DNA of 34,310 nt from Asaia bogorensis (GTDB taxonomy: Bacteria > Pseudomonadota > Alphaproteobacteria > Acetobacterales > Acetobacteraceae): NCBI GenBank assembly GCA_945873675.1, contig CAMCEP010000003.1, forward strand, positions 1 to 34,310, written 5' to 3'. Each line of letters begins with the position of its first letter. The stretch's first letter is position 1. The notes under the pieces are model-generated. The model saw nothing but the letters and a program-made list of their open reading frames with translations. It made no database searches and was not told the origin of the DNA. Positions 8,750 through 19,093 of this stretch are shown here, one piece after another. Made by a program: the position numbers and the translations under genes.

Positions 8750-10015
8750 CTATTCCAGACGGCGGCAGCGAACCGGCTTTCGGTCCCCGATGCGCAGGCC
8801 TATATCAACTGCGCCACCGCTGATATTAGTGATCGGCGGTGAGATATTGGGGTTGGCGACACGGTTGCGGAACTCGCCAGCGACACCGGAGACGCCGACC
8901 TCAATGGCTGCGCGCGGCATCCAGGTCTCAGAAGTCGGCGGTCCTTTCGCGAATAGCAGCCGACCCTCAAGGTTGGGCTTGCCGTTATTTTCGATCAGCA
9001 CGCTCTGGTCGAGTGAGCGGGTAACTGGCTCGGTCACCGCGACCTCACCAGTGAGGGTCATATCGCCGAAGGTCTGCACCCGGCTGGCCTTCAGCCCCGT
9101 ACGTAGGGAATTCCCAGGATTGCCTGATGCGCCGAGGATGCCATAGGCGTCCACCATGCTTGGCGCCCGCGGGCTGAAAGTGTCCGACATGCGACCAGTC
9201 GCGAAGGTCCAGGTGTCATTGGTTGCATAGGCGAAGGCAAGACCGGGGGTGAAGCCATAGGGGCCGGAAATGGATGGCTCCTGCAGGAAGGCGGATAGGA
9301 AATAGGCGCCAGTCTTCCATTCGCCGATCTGGGGTCCGCCAATCGCCAGCGACAGGTTGCTGTAGCGCGCAGTCAGGTCGAACTGACTCTCGCGGCCCGC
9401 AACATCGCGCCCAACCAGCAGGAAGCTGGTACCAACACCGAGGTAACGCGGCACGGAGGAGAGCATAACTGTCTTCAGGGTACCACCAAGGGTGACGCTG
9501 AAATTCTCGGCATCCATGATCCTGACGCCGCCCGCCGCTGCCGGGTTGGCCGGCATGCCCCGCACCTGCGCGTCCGAGGTGACGGGCACGCGCGGTAATT
9601 CCGCGACCGCGTCCAGAAGGCCCGCAGCCGGCGCCGGCGCGGCCGGTGCGGCAGCGGCCCTTACGCTTGGGGCGGCTGCCGCACCGGCCGCTTGCGCTTC
9701 GGGTTGCATCGCAACGGGCGCCACTGCCGTTGCGCGGGGCGGCGGGGCGCGCCTGGGCGTAGCGGGCAAGGTGGTTGTGGGGCGGGTGGGGGTAGCCTCG
9801 GCCGCGGGAGCCCCCTGGGCGGGGCGACCCGCGGCCAGGGCATCGACCCGACGGGCCAGGTCCTTAAGCTGCTGCTCCTGCGCGGCAATGACCGCTTGCT
9901 GCTGCTGGATCAATTCGCGGAGCGCGGTGATCTCATCAGCGGCGTGCGCCGGTACTGCACCAAACGCGCCAGCAACCAGGGCAAGGGCAAGGCCGCGGAT
10001 AGGCGGGTTCAGCAT
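8750..10015 (-). CDS. DcaP-like outer-membrane porin with N-terminal coiled coil; C-terminus apparently truncated
   Basis: Signal peptide, coiled coil (ITALRELIQQQQAVIAAQEQQLKDLARRVDALAA), Pro/Ala linker, then barrel-like VTLGGTLKT...RESQFDLTARYSNLSLAIGG. Ends in RIGDRKPVRCRRLE* without an aromatic-terminated beta strand. Confidence 0.65.
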   Translation of the reverse strand: MLNPPIRGLALALVAGAFGAVPAHAADEITALRELIQQQQAVIAAQEQQLKDLARRVDALAAGRPAQGAPAAEATPTRPTTTLPATPRRAPPPRATAVAPVAMQPEAQAAGAAAAPSVRAAAAPAAPAPAAGLLDAVAELPRVPVTSDAQVRGMPANPAAAGGVRIMDAENFSVTLGGTLKTVMLSSVPRYLGVGTSFLLVGRDVAGRESQFDLTARYSNLSLAIGGPQIGEWKTGAYFLSAFLQEPSISGPYGFTPGLAFAYATNDTWTFATGRMSDTFSPRAPSMVDAYGILGASGNPGNSLRTGLKASRVQTFGDMTLTGEVAVTEPVTRSLDQSVLIENNGKPNLEGRLLFAKGPPTSETWMPRAAIEVGVSGVAGEFRNRVANPNISPPITNISGGAVDIGLRIGDRKPVRCRRLE

Positions 10016-10654
10016 CTCAACCTCGGCTGAACGGGCCGATGGCGGGGGTCATCATACTACCCTCCGCACTGCGCATGGACAGGGCGCGCTGTCCCGCGGC
10101 GCGCCTGACGGGGACTGCCGCCCGCCCCTTGGTCTTGGGCAGATAGCGCAATTGCTTGCGTTCCGATGACGGCGTTTTTTGGAATGGAGCCATTAAAGGA
10201 CAGACCCGTCGAAAACCCGAAAAACGCTCTCCGGCGACTGTTTTCAGCCGCAATTATTGACGTGAGCGATTTAGGATCAGGGCTCATTTTCCAATCCAGA
10301 AATTTCTGATTGCCCAGAGTGTGATGGCCATGAGCAATTATTCGTTAATTAAGTGTGGAACGTTACGTATCACTCGTCAAATGGTTTTAGACCGGGCGGC
10401 GTTCTTGCGGCACAGGTGGGCCGCCCGTCCGGCTATGCCTTCTAATGGGTTCAGGGGCAGCCCGTGTTTAACCAGAATCTCCTCCTCACGCAGAACCATT
10501 GCTCGGAAGGGACAACGGCTTTATCGCCCAGGTGCCACAGCCTGGTCTTTGATTGGCTGTCCATCGTCAACTCATTTGAGCCTGCTTGGCGCGTTGTCTA
10601 ACGGAGATTTTAGCCCATCTGTGATTTAGGTTAGGATGCGTTTTGGTGATGCAT

Positions 10655-10798
10655 CTAGCGGCGGTGCTGAATGCTTCTGCGCTTGATGCGTTCACGCTTC
10701 AACAGGATGGCTTGCTCCCTGCCAAAATAGACATCCGCAAGGGTCAGATTGTTCAAGCTCTCGTGATAGCGCCGTAGTTGTTGGTAGCGGCCGCTTCG
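10655..10798 (-). pseudogene. 3' end of an IS3-type transposase orfB (integrase C-terminus), remnant
   Basis: Minus-strand translation RSGRYQQLRRYHESLNNLTLADVYFGREQAILLKRERIKRRSIQHRR* matches the conserved C-terminus of IS3-family integrases (YHESLNNLTPADVYFGRG..I...R..IKR). Confidence 0.8.
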
Positions 10799-11070
10799 GT
10801 CTTGAGGGGTAGCTATCAGTCGCTTGGAATGAGGCTACGCGCTATCGCTTCCATGCACCCGCACCTTCCCCAAACATGAACCACATATTCCGTGAGGCAT
10901 CCCGCCAGTTGGTCTCAGATCATTTGGCCACTGGCACTCGTTTTTCGCTTAAAAGGTCACACGGCTCCCTCAGGCACAGACGCCTGAGACGCTCCCTGCC
11001 ACTTGTCGGTTTGCCTGTTCTGGACAATCATCTCGAACTGCGAACCCTTTCGGCACAAGAGAGACTCCGA

Positions 11071-12039
11071 ATGTTGCTGCTGCGACGCATATTTCTTGGA
11101 ATGCTTGCCACGCCTGTAATCATGCGCGGTTCGCTGGCACAAGATTTTCCAACGCAGCCGCTACGCCTGATCCCCCCCTATCCGCCTGGCGGTGGTACGG
11201 ACACGGTGGCGCGCCTTCTTCTGCCGCATCTAATGGCGCAGCTTGGGCAAAACATTGTGGTTGAAAACCGGGGTGGTGCGGGTGGTACTATTGGTGCCGC
11301 CGAAGTGGCGCGTTCGCCGAAGGATGGGCACACCTTGTTGCTCGACAGCATGGGGCATGTGGTGAACGCGACACTGATGCCCAATCTGCCATTCGACTAT
11401 ACGACTGCTTTTGCGCCTATCTCGCAGCTCACCTGGCAGCCCCAGATGCTCGTCGTGCCGGCGGCTTCGCCCTATCGCAGCCTGGCTGAATTGGTAACAG
11501 CGGCGAAGGCGAGACCGGGGACGCTTCCTTATGCGTCTTCTGGCAATGGTAGCGGCGCGCACCTTGCCATGGCGGCTTTTGCCAAAATGGCCGGGATGGA
11601 AGTGGTGCATGTTCCCTATCGCGGCGGCGGCCCCGCCATGACGGACCTTGTGGCGGGCAATGTTGCCATGGCTTTTGCTTCGGCTGCCGCAGCCACTGCG
11701 CATGTGCAGGCGGGGCGCCTGCGTGCTTTGGGTGCGGCCGGCTTGCGGCGAATCACCGCCTTGCCTGATCTGCCGACGATTTCGGAATTAGGTTATACAG
11801 GCTTTGATTGGGATGAATGGAACGGGCTTTGGACAGTTGCGGGAACACCCGCAAGCAGTGTTGCGAAACTCCATGCCGCAACAGTTTTCGCCCTGAACCA
11901 GCCAGATGTGCAGGCGCGCATGAGCCAGATTGGCATTGTGCCCCTTGGCACTAACCCTCAGCAGTTTGGGGCCTTTGTTGTTGAACAACGCGAACGCACG
12001 GCCCGCCTTATCCGTGAAGCCAATATCACCTTGGGGTGA
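11071..12039 (+). CDS. Bug/TctC-type tripartite tricarboxylate transporter solute-binding protein
   Basis: Signal peptide then QPLRLIPPYPPGGGTDTVARLL, VVENRGGAGGTIGAAEVARSPKDGHTLL, VPYRGGGPAMTDLVAGNVAMAF. ORF opens at 10876; ATG 11071 gives the proper signal peptide. Confidence 0.93.
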   Translation: MLLLRRIFLGMLATPVIMRGSLAQDFPTQPLRLIPPYPPGGGTDTVARLLLPHLMAQLGQNIVVENRGGAGGTIGAAEVARSPKDGHTLLLDSMGHVVNATLMPNLPFDYTTAFAPISQLTWQPQMLVVPAASPYRSLAELVTAAKARPGTLPYASSGNGSGAHLAMAAFAKMAGMEVVHVPYRGGGPAMTDLVAGNVAMAFASAAAATAHVQAGRLRALGAAGLRRITALPDLPTISELGYTGFDWDEWNGLWTVAGTPASSVAKLHAATVFALNQPDVQARMSQIGIVPLGTNPQQFGAFVVEQRERTARLIREANITLG

Positions 12040-12042
12040 AAT

Positions 12043-12960
12043 ATGTACGCTGCACCGCCTTCCGTTACCGCAGAAATTTTTACCGAAGTGCCAGAAGGCC
12101 TCAGGCTTCAAGGGCGCAGCAGTGAATGGCTATACGGTCGTGGCGGCGCCACACCACATTCCTTTCTGGAAGGCCCTTCTTTCGATCGCCGTGGAAATCT
12201 TTGGCTCACCGATATCGTCTTTGGGCGTATTTTCCGTGTCACGCCGGCTGGTGAATGGTCAGTGGTCGCAGAATATGATGGAGAACCGAATGGCTTGGCC
12301 TTCCACCGTGATGGTTGGGCTGCCATTACCGATGCAAAGCGCGGTCTGCTTCGCCTGAACCCCGAAACCGGCGAAGTTTCGCCCCTTTTGCCCAGGGCGA
12401 GACGGGAGGGATTTCGCGGCGTGAATGACTGCACTTTCGCCAAGAATGGTGATTTATTCTTTACGGATCAGGGGCAAACTGGCCTGCAAGACCCTGCGGG
12501 GCGTGTGTATCGTCTGCGCGCGGGGGCTTCTCAGGCGGATGCGCTTATCTCCAACGTGCCAAGCCCAAATGGCCTTGTTCTGACCGAAGATGCGCATACG
12601 CTTTATGTCGCGGCAACGCGCGATAACGCGATTTGGCGCGTGCCGATCACGGAAGATGGTGGCGTTATTCGTGTTGGTCGTTTTATCGCCATGTCAGGCG
12701 GCTTGGCTGGGCCGGATGGTATGGCGATGGATGTTGAAGGCAATATCGCGGTTGCGCATGCTGGCATGGGGAGTGTTTGGATCTTCTCCCGGCTTGGTGA
12801 GCCATTGCTTCGCATTCGTTCACCTCGCGGCTTGGCGACCACCAATGTGTGCTTCGGCGGGCATGAGAATAGCGATGTTTTCATTACTGAAAGCGACAGT
12901 GGCAGCGTTTTGCGGGCACGATGGAAACATCCTGGGGCGACGCTATTCTCTCATTGCTGA
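12043..12960 (+). CDS. SMP-30/gluconolactonase/LRE family protein
   Basis: EGPSFDRRGNLWLTDI..GRIFRVTP.GEWSVVAEYDGEPNGLAFHRDG, NDCTFAKNGDLFFTD, SPNGLVLTEDAHTLYVA, PDGMAMDVEGNI. Confidence 0.92.
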   Translation: MYAAPPSVTAEIFTEVPEGLRLQGRSSEWLYGRGGATPHSFLEGPSFDRRGNLWLTDIVFGRIFRVTPAGEWSVVAEYDGEPNGLAFHRDGWAAITDAKRGLLRLNPETGEVSPLLPRARREGFRGVNDCTFAKNGDLFFTDQGQTGLQDPAGRVYRLRAGASQADALISNVPSPNGLVLTEDAHTLYVAATRDNAIWRVPITEDGGVIRVGRFIAMSGGLAGPDGMAMDVEGNIAVAHAGMGSVWIFSRLGEPLLRIRSPRGLATTNVCFGGHENSDVFITESDSGSVLRARWKHPGATLFSHC

Positions 12961-13012
12961 TTGGCGCGCGTCATAGTGATTTAGACTGGTTGTCCGAATT
13001 TCGGATTCTCCT

Positions 13013-14632
13013 CTACCAAGAAATATATCCAGCCTGGATATCTCTCTCGCGCGCCACCTTATTTCGTTGATCAGGGTCGCCATGCCCGCCACCGCCTGGT
13101 GTTGCCAGAATAACGGTGTCACCACACGACAGAACATATTGCTTCTTTGGGTCTACCTTGTCGCCATTGATGCGCAGCACGCCGGGCGCGCCCGCCTTGC
13201 CGCCTTCAACGCCAAAGGCTGGAAAAATGGTTCGCTCTGCAAGGAATGAAACGGCAATTGGCGTTTCTGATCTGCTTTCCAACGCAATTTCCTGACCAAG
13301 CCCACCACGATGCCGCCCAGGCCCGCCGCTATCGGGACGCAAACGTTTGTAGTGAACGCGCAAGGGCGCGATATGTTCAGTGATTTCGATGGCAGTGGAT
13401 GAAACATTCGAAGGCCAGGAAAGGCAGGATATGCCATCGCCGCGCATATTGGCGCCCATGCCACCATTGTAGAAAAACATATTGGCGTAGGGCTTGCCAT
13501 GCGCATTCACGCCCGATTGATTCATGCCCCACATGGGGGAACCGCAGGCCGCCATCACACGTTCAGGCACGATTTGCCCAAGGCAACCGAAAACTAGCAT
13601 AGGAAGGTAGTGCCCGATCAGCATGCGCGAGCCACCGGAAGCAGGAAATACTGGGTTCACGATACAGCCATCAGGCGCGATCATGGAAATTGGCCGCCAT
13701 GCACCCTCATTATTCGGCAGATTTGGGCTGGTGCAGACCTTCACGCCATACATGGTCATGGCGTAGGTATAGCAAAGCGCGCAATTGATGGCCCGATCCA
13801 CCTGCGCATCCGTGCCGGTATAATCCGCGATGATCCGATCACCCTCAATCGTCAAGGAAAGCTTCAGCGTGACAGGCTTGTCCATAAGGCCATCGGTCTG
13901 CAATTCGCTTTTATAGGTACCATCAGGCAAGGCAGCGATGGCGGAACGCATTGCCGCTTCGCAACGCGCATGGATTTCCGCAGCCAATGACGCAAGATCA
14001 TCAAGCCCTGCTTGCTCCATCAGGATATGAAGGCGTTCTTCCATCAAATCCAGGGCAACAACCTGCGCCCAAAGATCACCCATGGTCTGTTCTGGCGTGC
14101 GCACATTCTTGCGCAGGATTGCGACAAGGGTTTCATCAGCCTCACCCGCACGCATGAGCTTTAAGGGTGGAATTTGCAACCCTTCCTCAAACACTTCACG
14201 CGGTTCGGGGCTGCGTATCTTGCCGCCAATATCCGGCGCATGTGCGGTTGAAGCGCTGAAGGCAACCAGCTTGCCGTGGCGGAAGATTGGCTTTGCGACG
14301 GTGATGTCGGGCAAATGCCCAGTGCCGAGCCAGATATCATTGGTAATCAAAACATCGCCCGGCTTAAGCGTTTCCGGTGGAAAGAATCTCAGGAAATGCT
14401 TGACAGTTTCTGGAAGCGTTCCGATGAAGCTTGGAATGCTTTCGGTTGCCTGTACCAGACTTTGGCCCGCCGCATCTGTAACAATGCAGGAAAAATCATA
14501 GCTTTCCCGGACCAGCGTGGAAAAACTTGTTCGCACCAAAGCCGCCGCGGCTTCATCCACAAGTGAAATAAGCCTGCGCCAGAGCAACTCCAGCTCAACA
14601 GCGTCAAATTGGCGGGGTGTCTCTGCGTTCAT
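13013..14632 (-). CDS. Hydantoinase B / oxoprolinase family protein (HyuB-like)
   Basis: ELLWRRLISLVDEAAAALVRTSFSTLVRESYDFSC, GDVLITNDIWLGTGHLPDI, SGGPGRHRGGLGQ, PGGGGHGDP. ATGA overlap with the upstream HyuA-like gene. Confidence 0.94.
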   Translation of the reverse strand: MNAETPRQFDAVELELLWRRLISLVDEAAAALVRTSFSTLVRESYDFSCIVTDAAGQSLVQATESIPSFIGTLPETVKHFLRFFPPETLKPGDVLITNDIWLGTGHLPDITVAKPIFRHGKLVAFSASTAHAPDIGGKIRSPEPREVFEEGLQIPPLKLMRAGEADETLVAILRKNVRTPEQTMGDLWAQVVALDLMEERLHILMEQAGLDDLASLAAEIHARCEAAMRSAIAALPDGTYKSELQTDGLMDKPVTLKLSLTIEGDRIIADYTGTDAQVDRAINCALCYTYAMTMYGVKVCTSPNLPNNEGAWRPISMIAPDGCIVNPVFPASGGSRMLIGHYLPMLVFGCLGQIVPERVMAACGSPMWGMNQSGVNAHGKPYANMFFYNGGMGANMRGDGISCLSWPSNVSSTAIEITEHIAPLRVHYKRLRPDSGGPGRHRGGLGQEIALESRSETPIAVSFLAERTIFPAFGVEGGKAGAPGVLRINGDKVDPKKQYVLSCGDTVILATPGGGGHGDPDQRNKVARERDIQAGYISW

Positions 14633-16704
14633 GATACATACTCCGCCATGATCGATCCTTCAGGCAGCAGCGAAATGCGCGCGCCTGGACCCACAATAAA
14701 GGTGCTTTCGTTTTCTTCGAATACGGCGGGCCCCGTGATGCTGGTGCCGGGTGTCAGGGCATAACGATCATAGACAGGGGTACTGCGCCTTTCGCCGAGT
14801 TCATCGAAATAGACGTCCCGATGACCTTTCAGCGCTACCTTCCCGGTATTTTGCTGATCCAAACGAAGCTTACCCCCCGCGCCAGGCATTGGGGCCGTCA
14901 CGGATACGCGCAGTGCGACGAATTGAACCGCGGCCCCTGGTGGTATGCGGCCAAATAAATTTCGGTAGGCCGCTTCAAAGGCAGCAAGTATTCCCTGCTG
15001 ATCTGATGACGCTTCTAGCGCCACGGTGATCTCAAACCCCTGTCCGATGTAGCGCATATCGGCAAGTCGCCGCAGCCGTGCTTTGTCCATTTCAGCACCG
15101 GTTTCACGAATGATGGCCATGCCATCCTTTTCCAACCCGGAGAAAATTGCATCCGCCGTGGCAAGGTCAGTGCTCGCGAGCGGCATATTGAAGGACGCAA
15201 CCCGGTCAATACGCGCGGGCGCCATCAGCATACCAATAGTGCTGCCAGCCCCTGCACCTGGTGGGCAGATCACATGCCTGACGCCAAGTTTGCGCGCGAC
15301 ATGCCAGGCATGCACCGGCGCCGCACCGCCTGTGGCAAGCAAGGCGTAGTCTTGCGGAACGCGGCCACGCTCTGCAATCGCGACACGCGCGGCGCCCGCC
15401 ATATTCTCATTCACCACATCATGAATACCAAAGGCACCGCGCAAATCCTCCAGCCCCATGCTGCTGGAAAGCGATCCAAGGGCCTGCTCGGCACCCGCAA
15501 GATTAATGCGCATCGCTCCGCCCAAGAAGAAATCGGCGTTGAGATACCCCAAGGATAAATCACTATCTGTCACCGTCGGCTCATGCCCACCCCTGGCGTA
15601 ACAAACTGGCCCAGGCTGAGCGCCTGCGCTCTCAGGCCCTACATGCAGGGTGCCCAAGTCACTGCGGCGAGCGATAGAACCACCGCCGGCGCCAATTTCA
15701 ATCAACTCCACTGTGGCGATTTGAATGGGCAGGCCGCTGCCGCGCAGGAAACGCTTGGTGCGCGCGGCCTCAAAGCCCCAGGCAACCAGTGGCTCGCCAT
15801 CATCCACCAAGGCAAGCTTGGCTGTGGTGCCGCCCATATCGAAAGCCAAGACGCGATCAAGCCCCGCGTGCCGCCCAAACCACGCCCCCGCGAGGGCACC
15901 TGCGGCCGGGCCACTTTCAAGTAACTGCACCGGTGCGCGCTTTGCTTCAGCCACATGCGTCAAGCCACCATTGGACAGCATGAGGAAAAGCGACCCTGGT
16001 ATGCCTACCTGCTTCAGCGCCTTTTCCAAATTCTCGAGATAGATTTCGGCAATTGGACGCACATAGGCATTTGCAACGGCCGTCACGCAGCGCGGGTATT
16101 CCCTAATTTCTGGGGCGATATCCGATGACAGGGTGATGGAAAGCTTTGGATATTTTTTTGCGATCGCCTCGGCCGCCATCCTTTCATGAACTGGATTGGC
16201 GTAGGAATGCAAAAAACAAATGGCAAGGCTGGTGACACCCGCTTCCACCAGAAACGCAACCTCGTGGAGCATGGCTTCGATATCAAGAGGTATTTCCACC
16301 TGACCATCTGGCGCCAAACGCTCACGCACCTCTCGGCGAAGTGGCCGCGGTACCAAGGGCTTCGGCATTTCAAGAAACAGATCATAGAGTTCGTACTTAC
16401 GTTCCCGGCCAATCTCAAGAACGTCCGCGAAGCCTGCTGTCGTCAAAAGCCCGGTCGGCGCGCCTTTTCTTTCAATCAGGGCATTCGTGAAAAGCGTTGT
16501 TGCATGAACAACGCGACCGATGGAGGCCGGCGCTATATCGCCTTTCTTGAGGAGATGCGTAAGTCCCAGCATGGTCCCGCGCGCAGGATCGTCAGGCGTA
16601 GTGCTTTCTTTCCAGATGATCGCCCGGCCATCACTCGGGTCAAGGACAACCAGGTCAGTGAAGGTGCCGCCAATATCAATACCAAGCGAGAGAGACGCCG
16701 ACAT
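14629..16704 (-). CDS. Hydantoinase A / oxoprolinase family protein (HyuA-like)
   Basis: LGIDIGGTFTDLVVLD, HATTLFTNALIERKGAPTGLLTTAGFADVLEIGRE, FDMGGTTAKLALV, GAGGGSIA. ORF opens at 16752; start at 16704 gives MSASLSLGIDIGGTFTD. Confidence 0.94.
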   Translation of the reverse strand: MSASLSLGIDIGGTFTDLVVLDPSDGRAIIWKESTTPDDPARGTMLGLTHLLKKGDIAPASIGRVVHATTLFTNALIERKGAPTGLLTTAGFADVLEIGRERKYELYDLFLEMPKPLVPRPLRREVRERLAPDGQVEIPLDIEAMLHEVAFLVEAGVTSLAICFLHSYANPVHERMAAEAIAKKYPKLSITLSSDIAPEIREYPRCVTAVANAYVRPIAEIYLENLEKALKQVGIPGSLFLMLSNGGLTHVAEAKRAPVQLLESGPAAGALAGAWFGRHAGLDRVLAFDMGGTTAKLALVDDGEPLVAWGFEAARTKRFLRGSGLPIQIATVELIEIGAGGGSIARRSDLGTLHVGPESAGAQPGPVCYARGGHEPTVTDSDLSLGYLNADFFLGGAMRINLAGAEQALGSLSSSMGLEDLRGAFGIHDVVNENMAGAARVAIAERGRVPQDYALLATGGAAPVHAWHVARKLGVRHVICPPGAGAGSTIGMLMAPARIDRVASFNMPLASTDLATADAIFSGLEKDGMAIIRETGAEMDKARLRRLADMRYIGQGFEITVALEASSDQQGILAAFEAAYRNLFGRIPPGAAVQFVALRVSVTAPMPGAGGKLRLDQQNTGKVALKGHRDVYFDELGERRSTPVYDRYALTPGTSITGPAVFEENESTFIVGPGARISLLPEGSIMAEYVS

Positions 16705-16748
16705 ATTTATGATCCAGTATAAAGAGAAGACTGTGCCCTTAGACGGCG

Positions 16749-17741
16749 TCAATCGCCACGAATGTTATTGGCCTGCACAACGCGACGCCAGGCTTCTCGA
16801 TCACGCTTGATGCGATCTTCGAAGGTTGCGCCGCTTTCGCCAAGCGGCAGCAAACCACGTTCCACCAATGTGCGCGCTGTTTGAGGGTCTGCCAAGGTTG
16901 CTGCGAATGCGGCGGCAAGGCCTTCGCGGATTTCCTTTGGCAAGCCTGCGGGCCCAGCCAAGCCGAACCAGTTATTGATTTCAAGCGCAGGCAGTCTACC
17001 CGCAAGGGGCGACAGTTCAGGCATCAGCGGCGATGCCTCTCTGGTGGTCACGCCGATGCCCTTTAATTGGCCCGCACGAATAGCGGGCGCAACTTCAGCT
17101 ACATTGGCGACCATGATGTCAATACGGCCGGCCGAAACATCCAACGCAGCAGGCGCACCACCGCGATAGGATACATGCGTCATTTGTACACCAAGTGCGC
17201 CAGCAATCAGGGCGCCCCCCAAATGATTGATGGAACCATTGCCAGCCGAAGAATAGGTTGCAGCCCCATTGCGTGAACGCGCAAATGCAGCAAGGCCCTC
17301 AAGATCATTGAAGGGCGCATCTGGGCGCGCGACAAGCGCCATGGGCGTACCGGCGAGCGCGGTAACAGGCGTGAGATCACGGTCAAGATCAAGCGGAATC
17401 GGAATGCCCGGGATGGCAGGCGCCACGCACATCATCCCCATAATGGCGCTCGCCAAGGTATAGCCATCGGGTGCGGCGCGGGCGGCTGCCTGCGCGGCAA
17501 TGAAACCGTAAGCACCGCTGCGGATTTCAGGGATTACGCTTACGCCGCGGACCCGTTGAAGCCCTTCAGCGACAATACGCACAAGAATATCCACGGCGCC
17601 GCCAGGTGCGTAACCAATCAGAATACGAATGGGTTGCTGTGGTGTCCAAGCGGCCTGTGCCCTGACATTGACGCCTGCGAGAGTGAGTGGCGCGGCGGCC
17701 AACAAGGCACGCCGTGTTACTCGCGTTTGGATATCCGGCAT
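16749..17741 (-). CDS. Bug/TctC-type tripartite tricarboxylate transporter solute-binding protein
   Basis: RRALLAAAPLTLAGVNVRAQA leader; QPIRILIGYAPGGAVDILVRIVAEGL, YSSAGNGSINHLGGALI, VSYRGGAPAALDVSAGRIDIM. ORF opens at 17795; MPDIQTRVTRRALL at 17741 is preferred. Confidence 0.91.
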   Translation of the reverse strand: MPDIQTRVTRRALLAAAPLTLAGVNVRAQAAWTPQQPIRILIGYAPGGAVDILVRIVAEGLQRVRGVSVIPEIRSGAYGFIAAQAAARAAPDGYTLASAIMGMMCVAPAIPGIPIPLDLDRDLTPVTALAGTPMALVARPDAPFNDLEGLAAFARSRNGAATYSSAGNGSINHLGGALIAGALGVQMTHVSYRGGAPAALDVSAGRIDIMVANVAEVAPAIRAGQLKGIGVTTREASPLMPELSPLAGRLPALEINNWFGLAGPAGLPKEIREGLAAAFAATLADPQTARTLVERGLLPLGESGATFEDRIKRDREAWRRVVQANNIRGD

Positions 17742-18001
17742 GAGGTTTCTCCGCATTGTTGGGACCATGTGCAGCGATCCTAGGGCGATTGACAATCAGG
17801 CGACAAGGGACAGTCGGTCTTATGCCGCCGTTTAAAGAGCTTGACAGGCAGGTGATCAAGGGTCTCGCGCCTGAAGCCTATCCCTTTGAAGGCTATAGAC
17901 GCCACGGGTCCGCAAAGCATCGCCCAATAAACACAGCAGCTTTTCGATAGGACGATTTCAACGTGATGGGATGGCAGCGTTAGTGCATTGCAAGTAGCGA
18001 T

Positions 18002-18967
18002 CTATTGGCTGGCACGATTGGCCAATTGGGCAATAGGTCTCCATTTTTCGCGATCAGCCTTGCCGATACGGCTGAATTCCTCGGGTGTAGTATACAATGG
18101 CGCAATGCCCTGACTATCAAGCTGCGCAATTGCACCGGGCTGAGCTAGCGTTTGCTTGATTGCCGCGTTCAAACTTTCAACCACGCTGCGGGGAGTTCCC
18201 TTCGTGGTCATCACGCCGAACCAGCTGCGTACCTCAAAGCCGGAGACGCCGCCTTCCGCCAGGGTAGGCACATCCGGTAGATGCGGCATGCGGGAAAGTA
18301 GCGGTACGCCCATGGCACGAAGCGCCCCGGTCTGGATATGCGGAAAACAGGTCGGCGTTGTCGCGAACATGAAATCAAGCCGACCCGCCAATAAATCCAC
18401 CATCGCCGGGCCGCCACCACGATATGGTACGCCAATGGCGCGGATATCTGCCATTTGGCTCAATAAAAGTGCCGCAAGCCATGGGCTGGATCCAACGCCG
18501 GGATGGCCCCAGCTCAAGCCGCCAGGATTTGCACGCGCGGCAGAAAGCAAATCCGATAAGCTGCGCCATGGGCGATCCTTTGATGTCACCAGCACGGTCA
18601 GCACATCAGCCACAAGTGCGATAGGCTCCAGAATCTCGAGTGGCTGCTGCTCATTTGGCGTATTCTGCACCAAGGGGTTTACCAACAGGGCGCCCATATT
18701 GTTGATGACGAGCGTATGGCCATCCGGCGCCGCACGTAACACAGGTTCCATGGCCAAGGCCCCCTGTGCGCCGCCACGATTTTCCACAACCACTGGCTGG
18801 CCCAAAATTTCGGCCATACCGTTGGCAATGAGTCGCCCAACGAAATCGAGCGATCCGGCGCTGGCAGAGCCAACCAACAACCTGATCGGGCGTGCCGGGA
18901 AAGGCTGCTGAGCGTCTGCCCTTGAGGCCAGCAAAACAGGCGTCGCAAGAAAAGATCGACGGGTCAT
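18002..18967 (-). CDS. Bug/TctC-type tripartite tricarboxylate transporter solute-binding protein
   Basis: MTRRSFLATPVLLASRADAQQPFPARPIRLLVGSASAGSLDFVGRLIA, VVENRGGAQGALAMEPVLRAAPDGHTLVI, VPYRGGGPAMVDLLAGRLDFMF. ORF opens at 19075; ATG 18967 is the likely start. Confidence 0.91.
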   Translation of the reverse strand: MTRRSFLATPVLLASRADAQQPFPARPIRLLVGSASAGSLDFVGRLIANGMAEILGQPVVVENRGGAQGALAMEPVLRAAPDGHTLVINNMGALLVNPLVQNTPNEQQPLEILEPIALVADVLTVLVTSKDRPWRSLSDLLSAARANPGGLSWGHPGVGSSPWLAALLLSQMADIRAIGVPYRGGGPAMVDLLAGRLDFMFATTPTCFPHIQTGALRAMGVPLLSRMPHLPDVPTLAEGGVSGFEVRSWFGVMTTKGTPRSVVESLNAAIKQTLAQPGAIAQLDSQGIAPLYTTPEEFSRIGKADREKWRPIAQLANRASQ

Positions 18968-19093
18968 TTTGACGCTGCCGGAATGCTGCGGATTCTTGGG
19001 ACGCTCCCCATATTGTAGCCCACTGATCCCTTTAAGCTGTCCCATCATCATAATTCCCAAATGCTCCCCAATCACTCCTATGTCAGCACCAGC

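Noticed and set aside
8517-9146. 209-aa plus-strand ORF overlapping the porin 3' end
   Set aside because: Mostly antisense to the porin; no domain, Pro/Ser/Arg-rich translation typical of shadow frames.
10321-10629. 102-aa plus-strand ORF before the IS remnant
   Set aside because: Overlaps what appears to be the non-coding end of the degraded IS element; no protein similarity recognised.
17742-18001. Possible small gene or RNA between the two minus-strand Bug genes
   Set aside because: Short ORFs lack plausible RBS/domain; best treated as a leader/promoter region.
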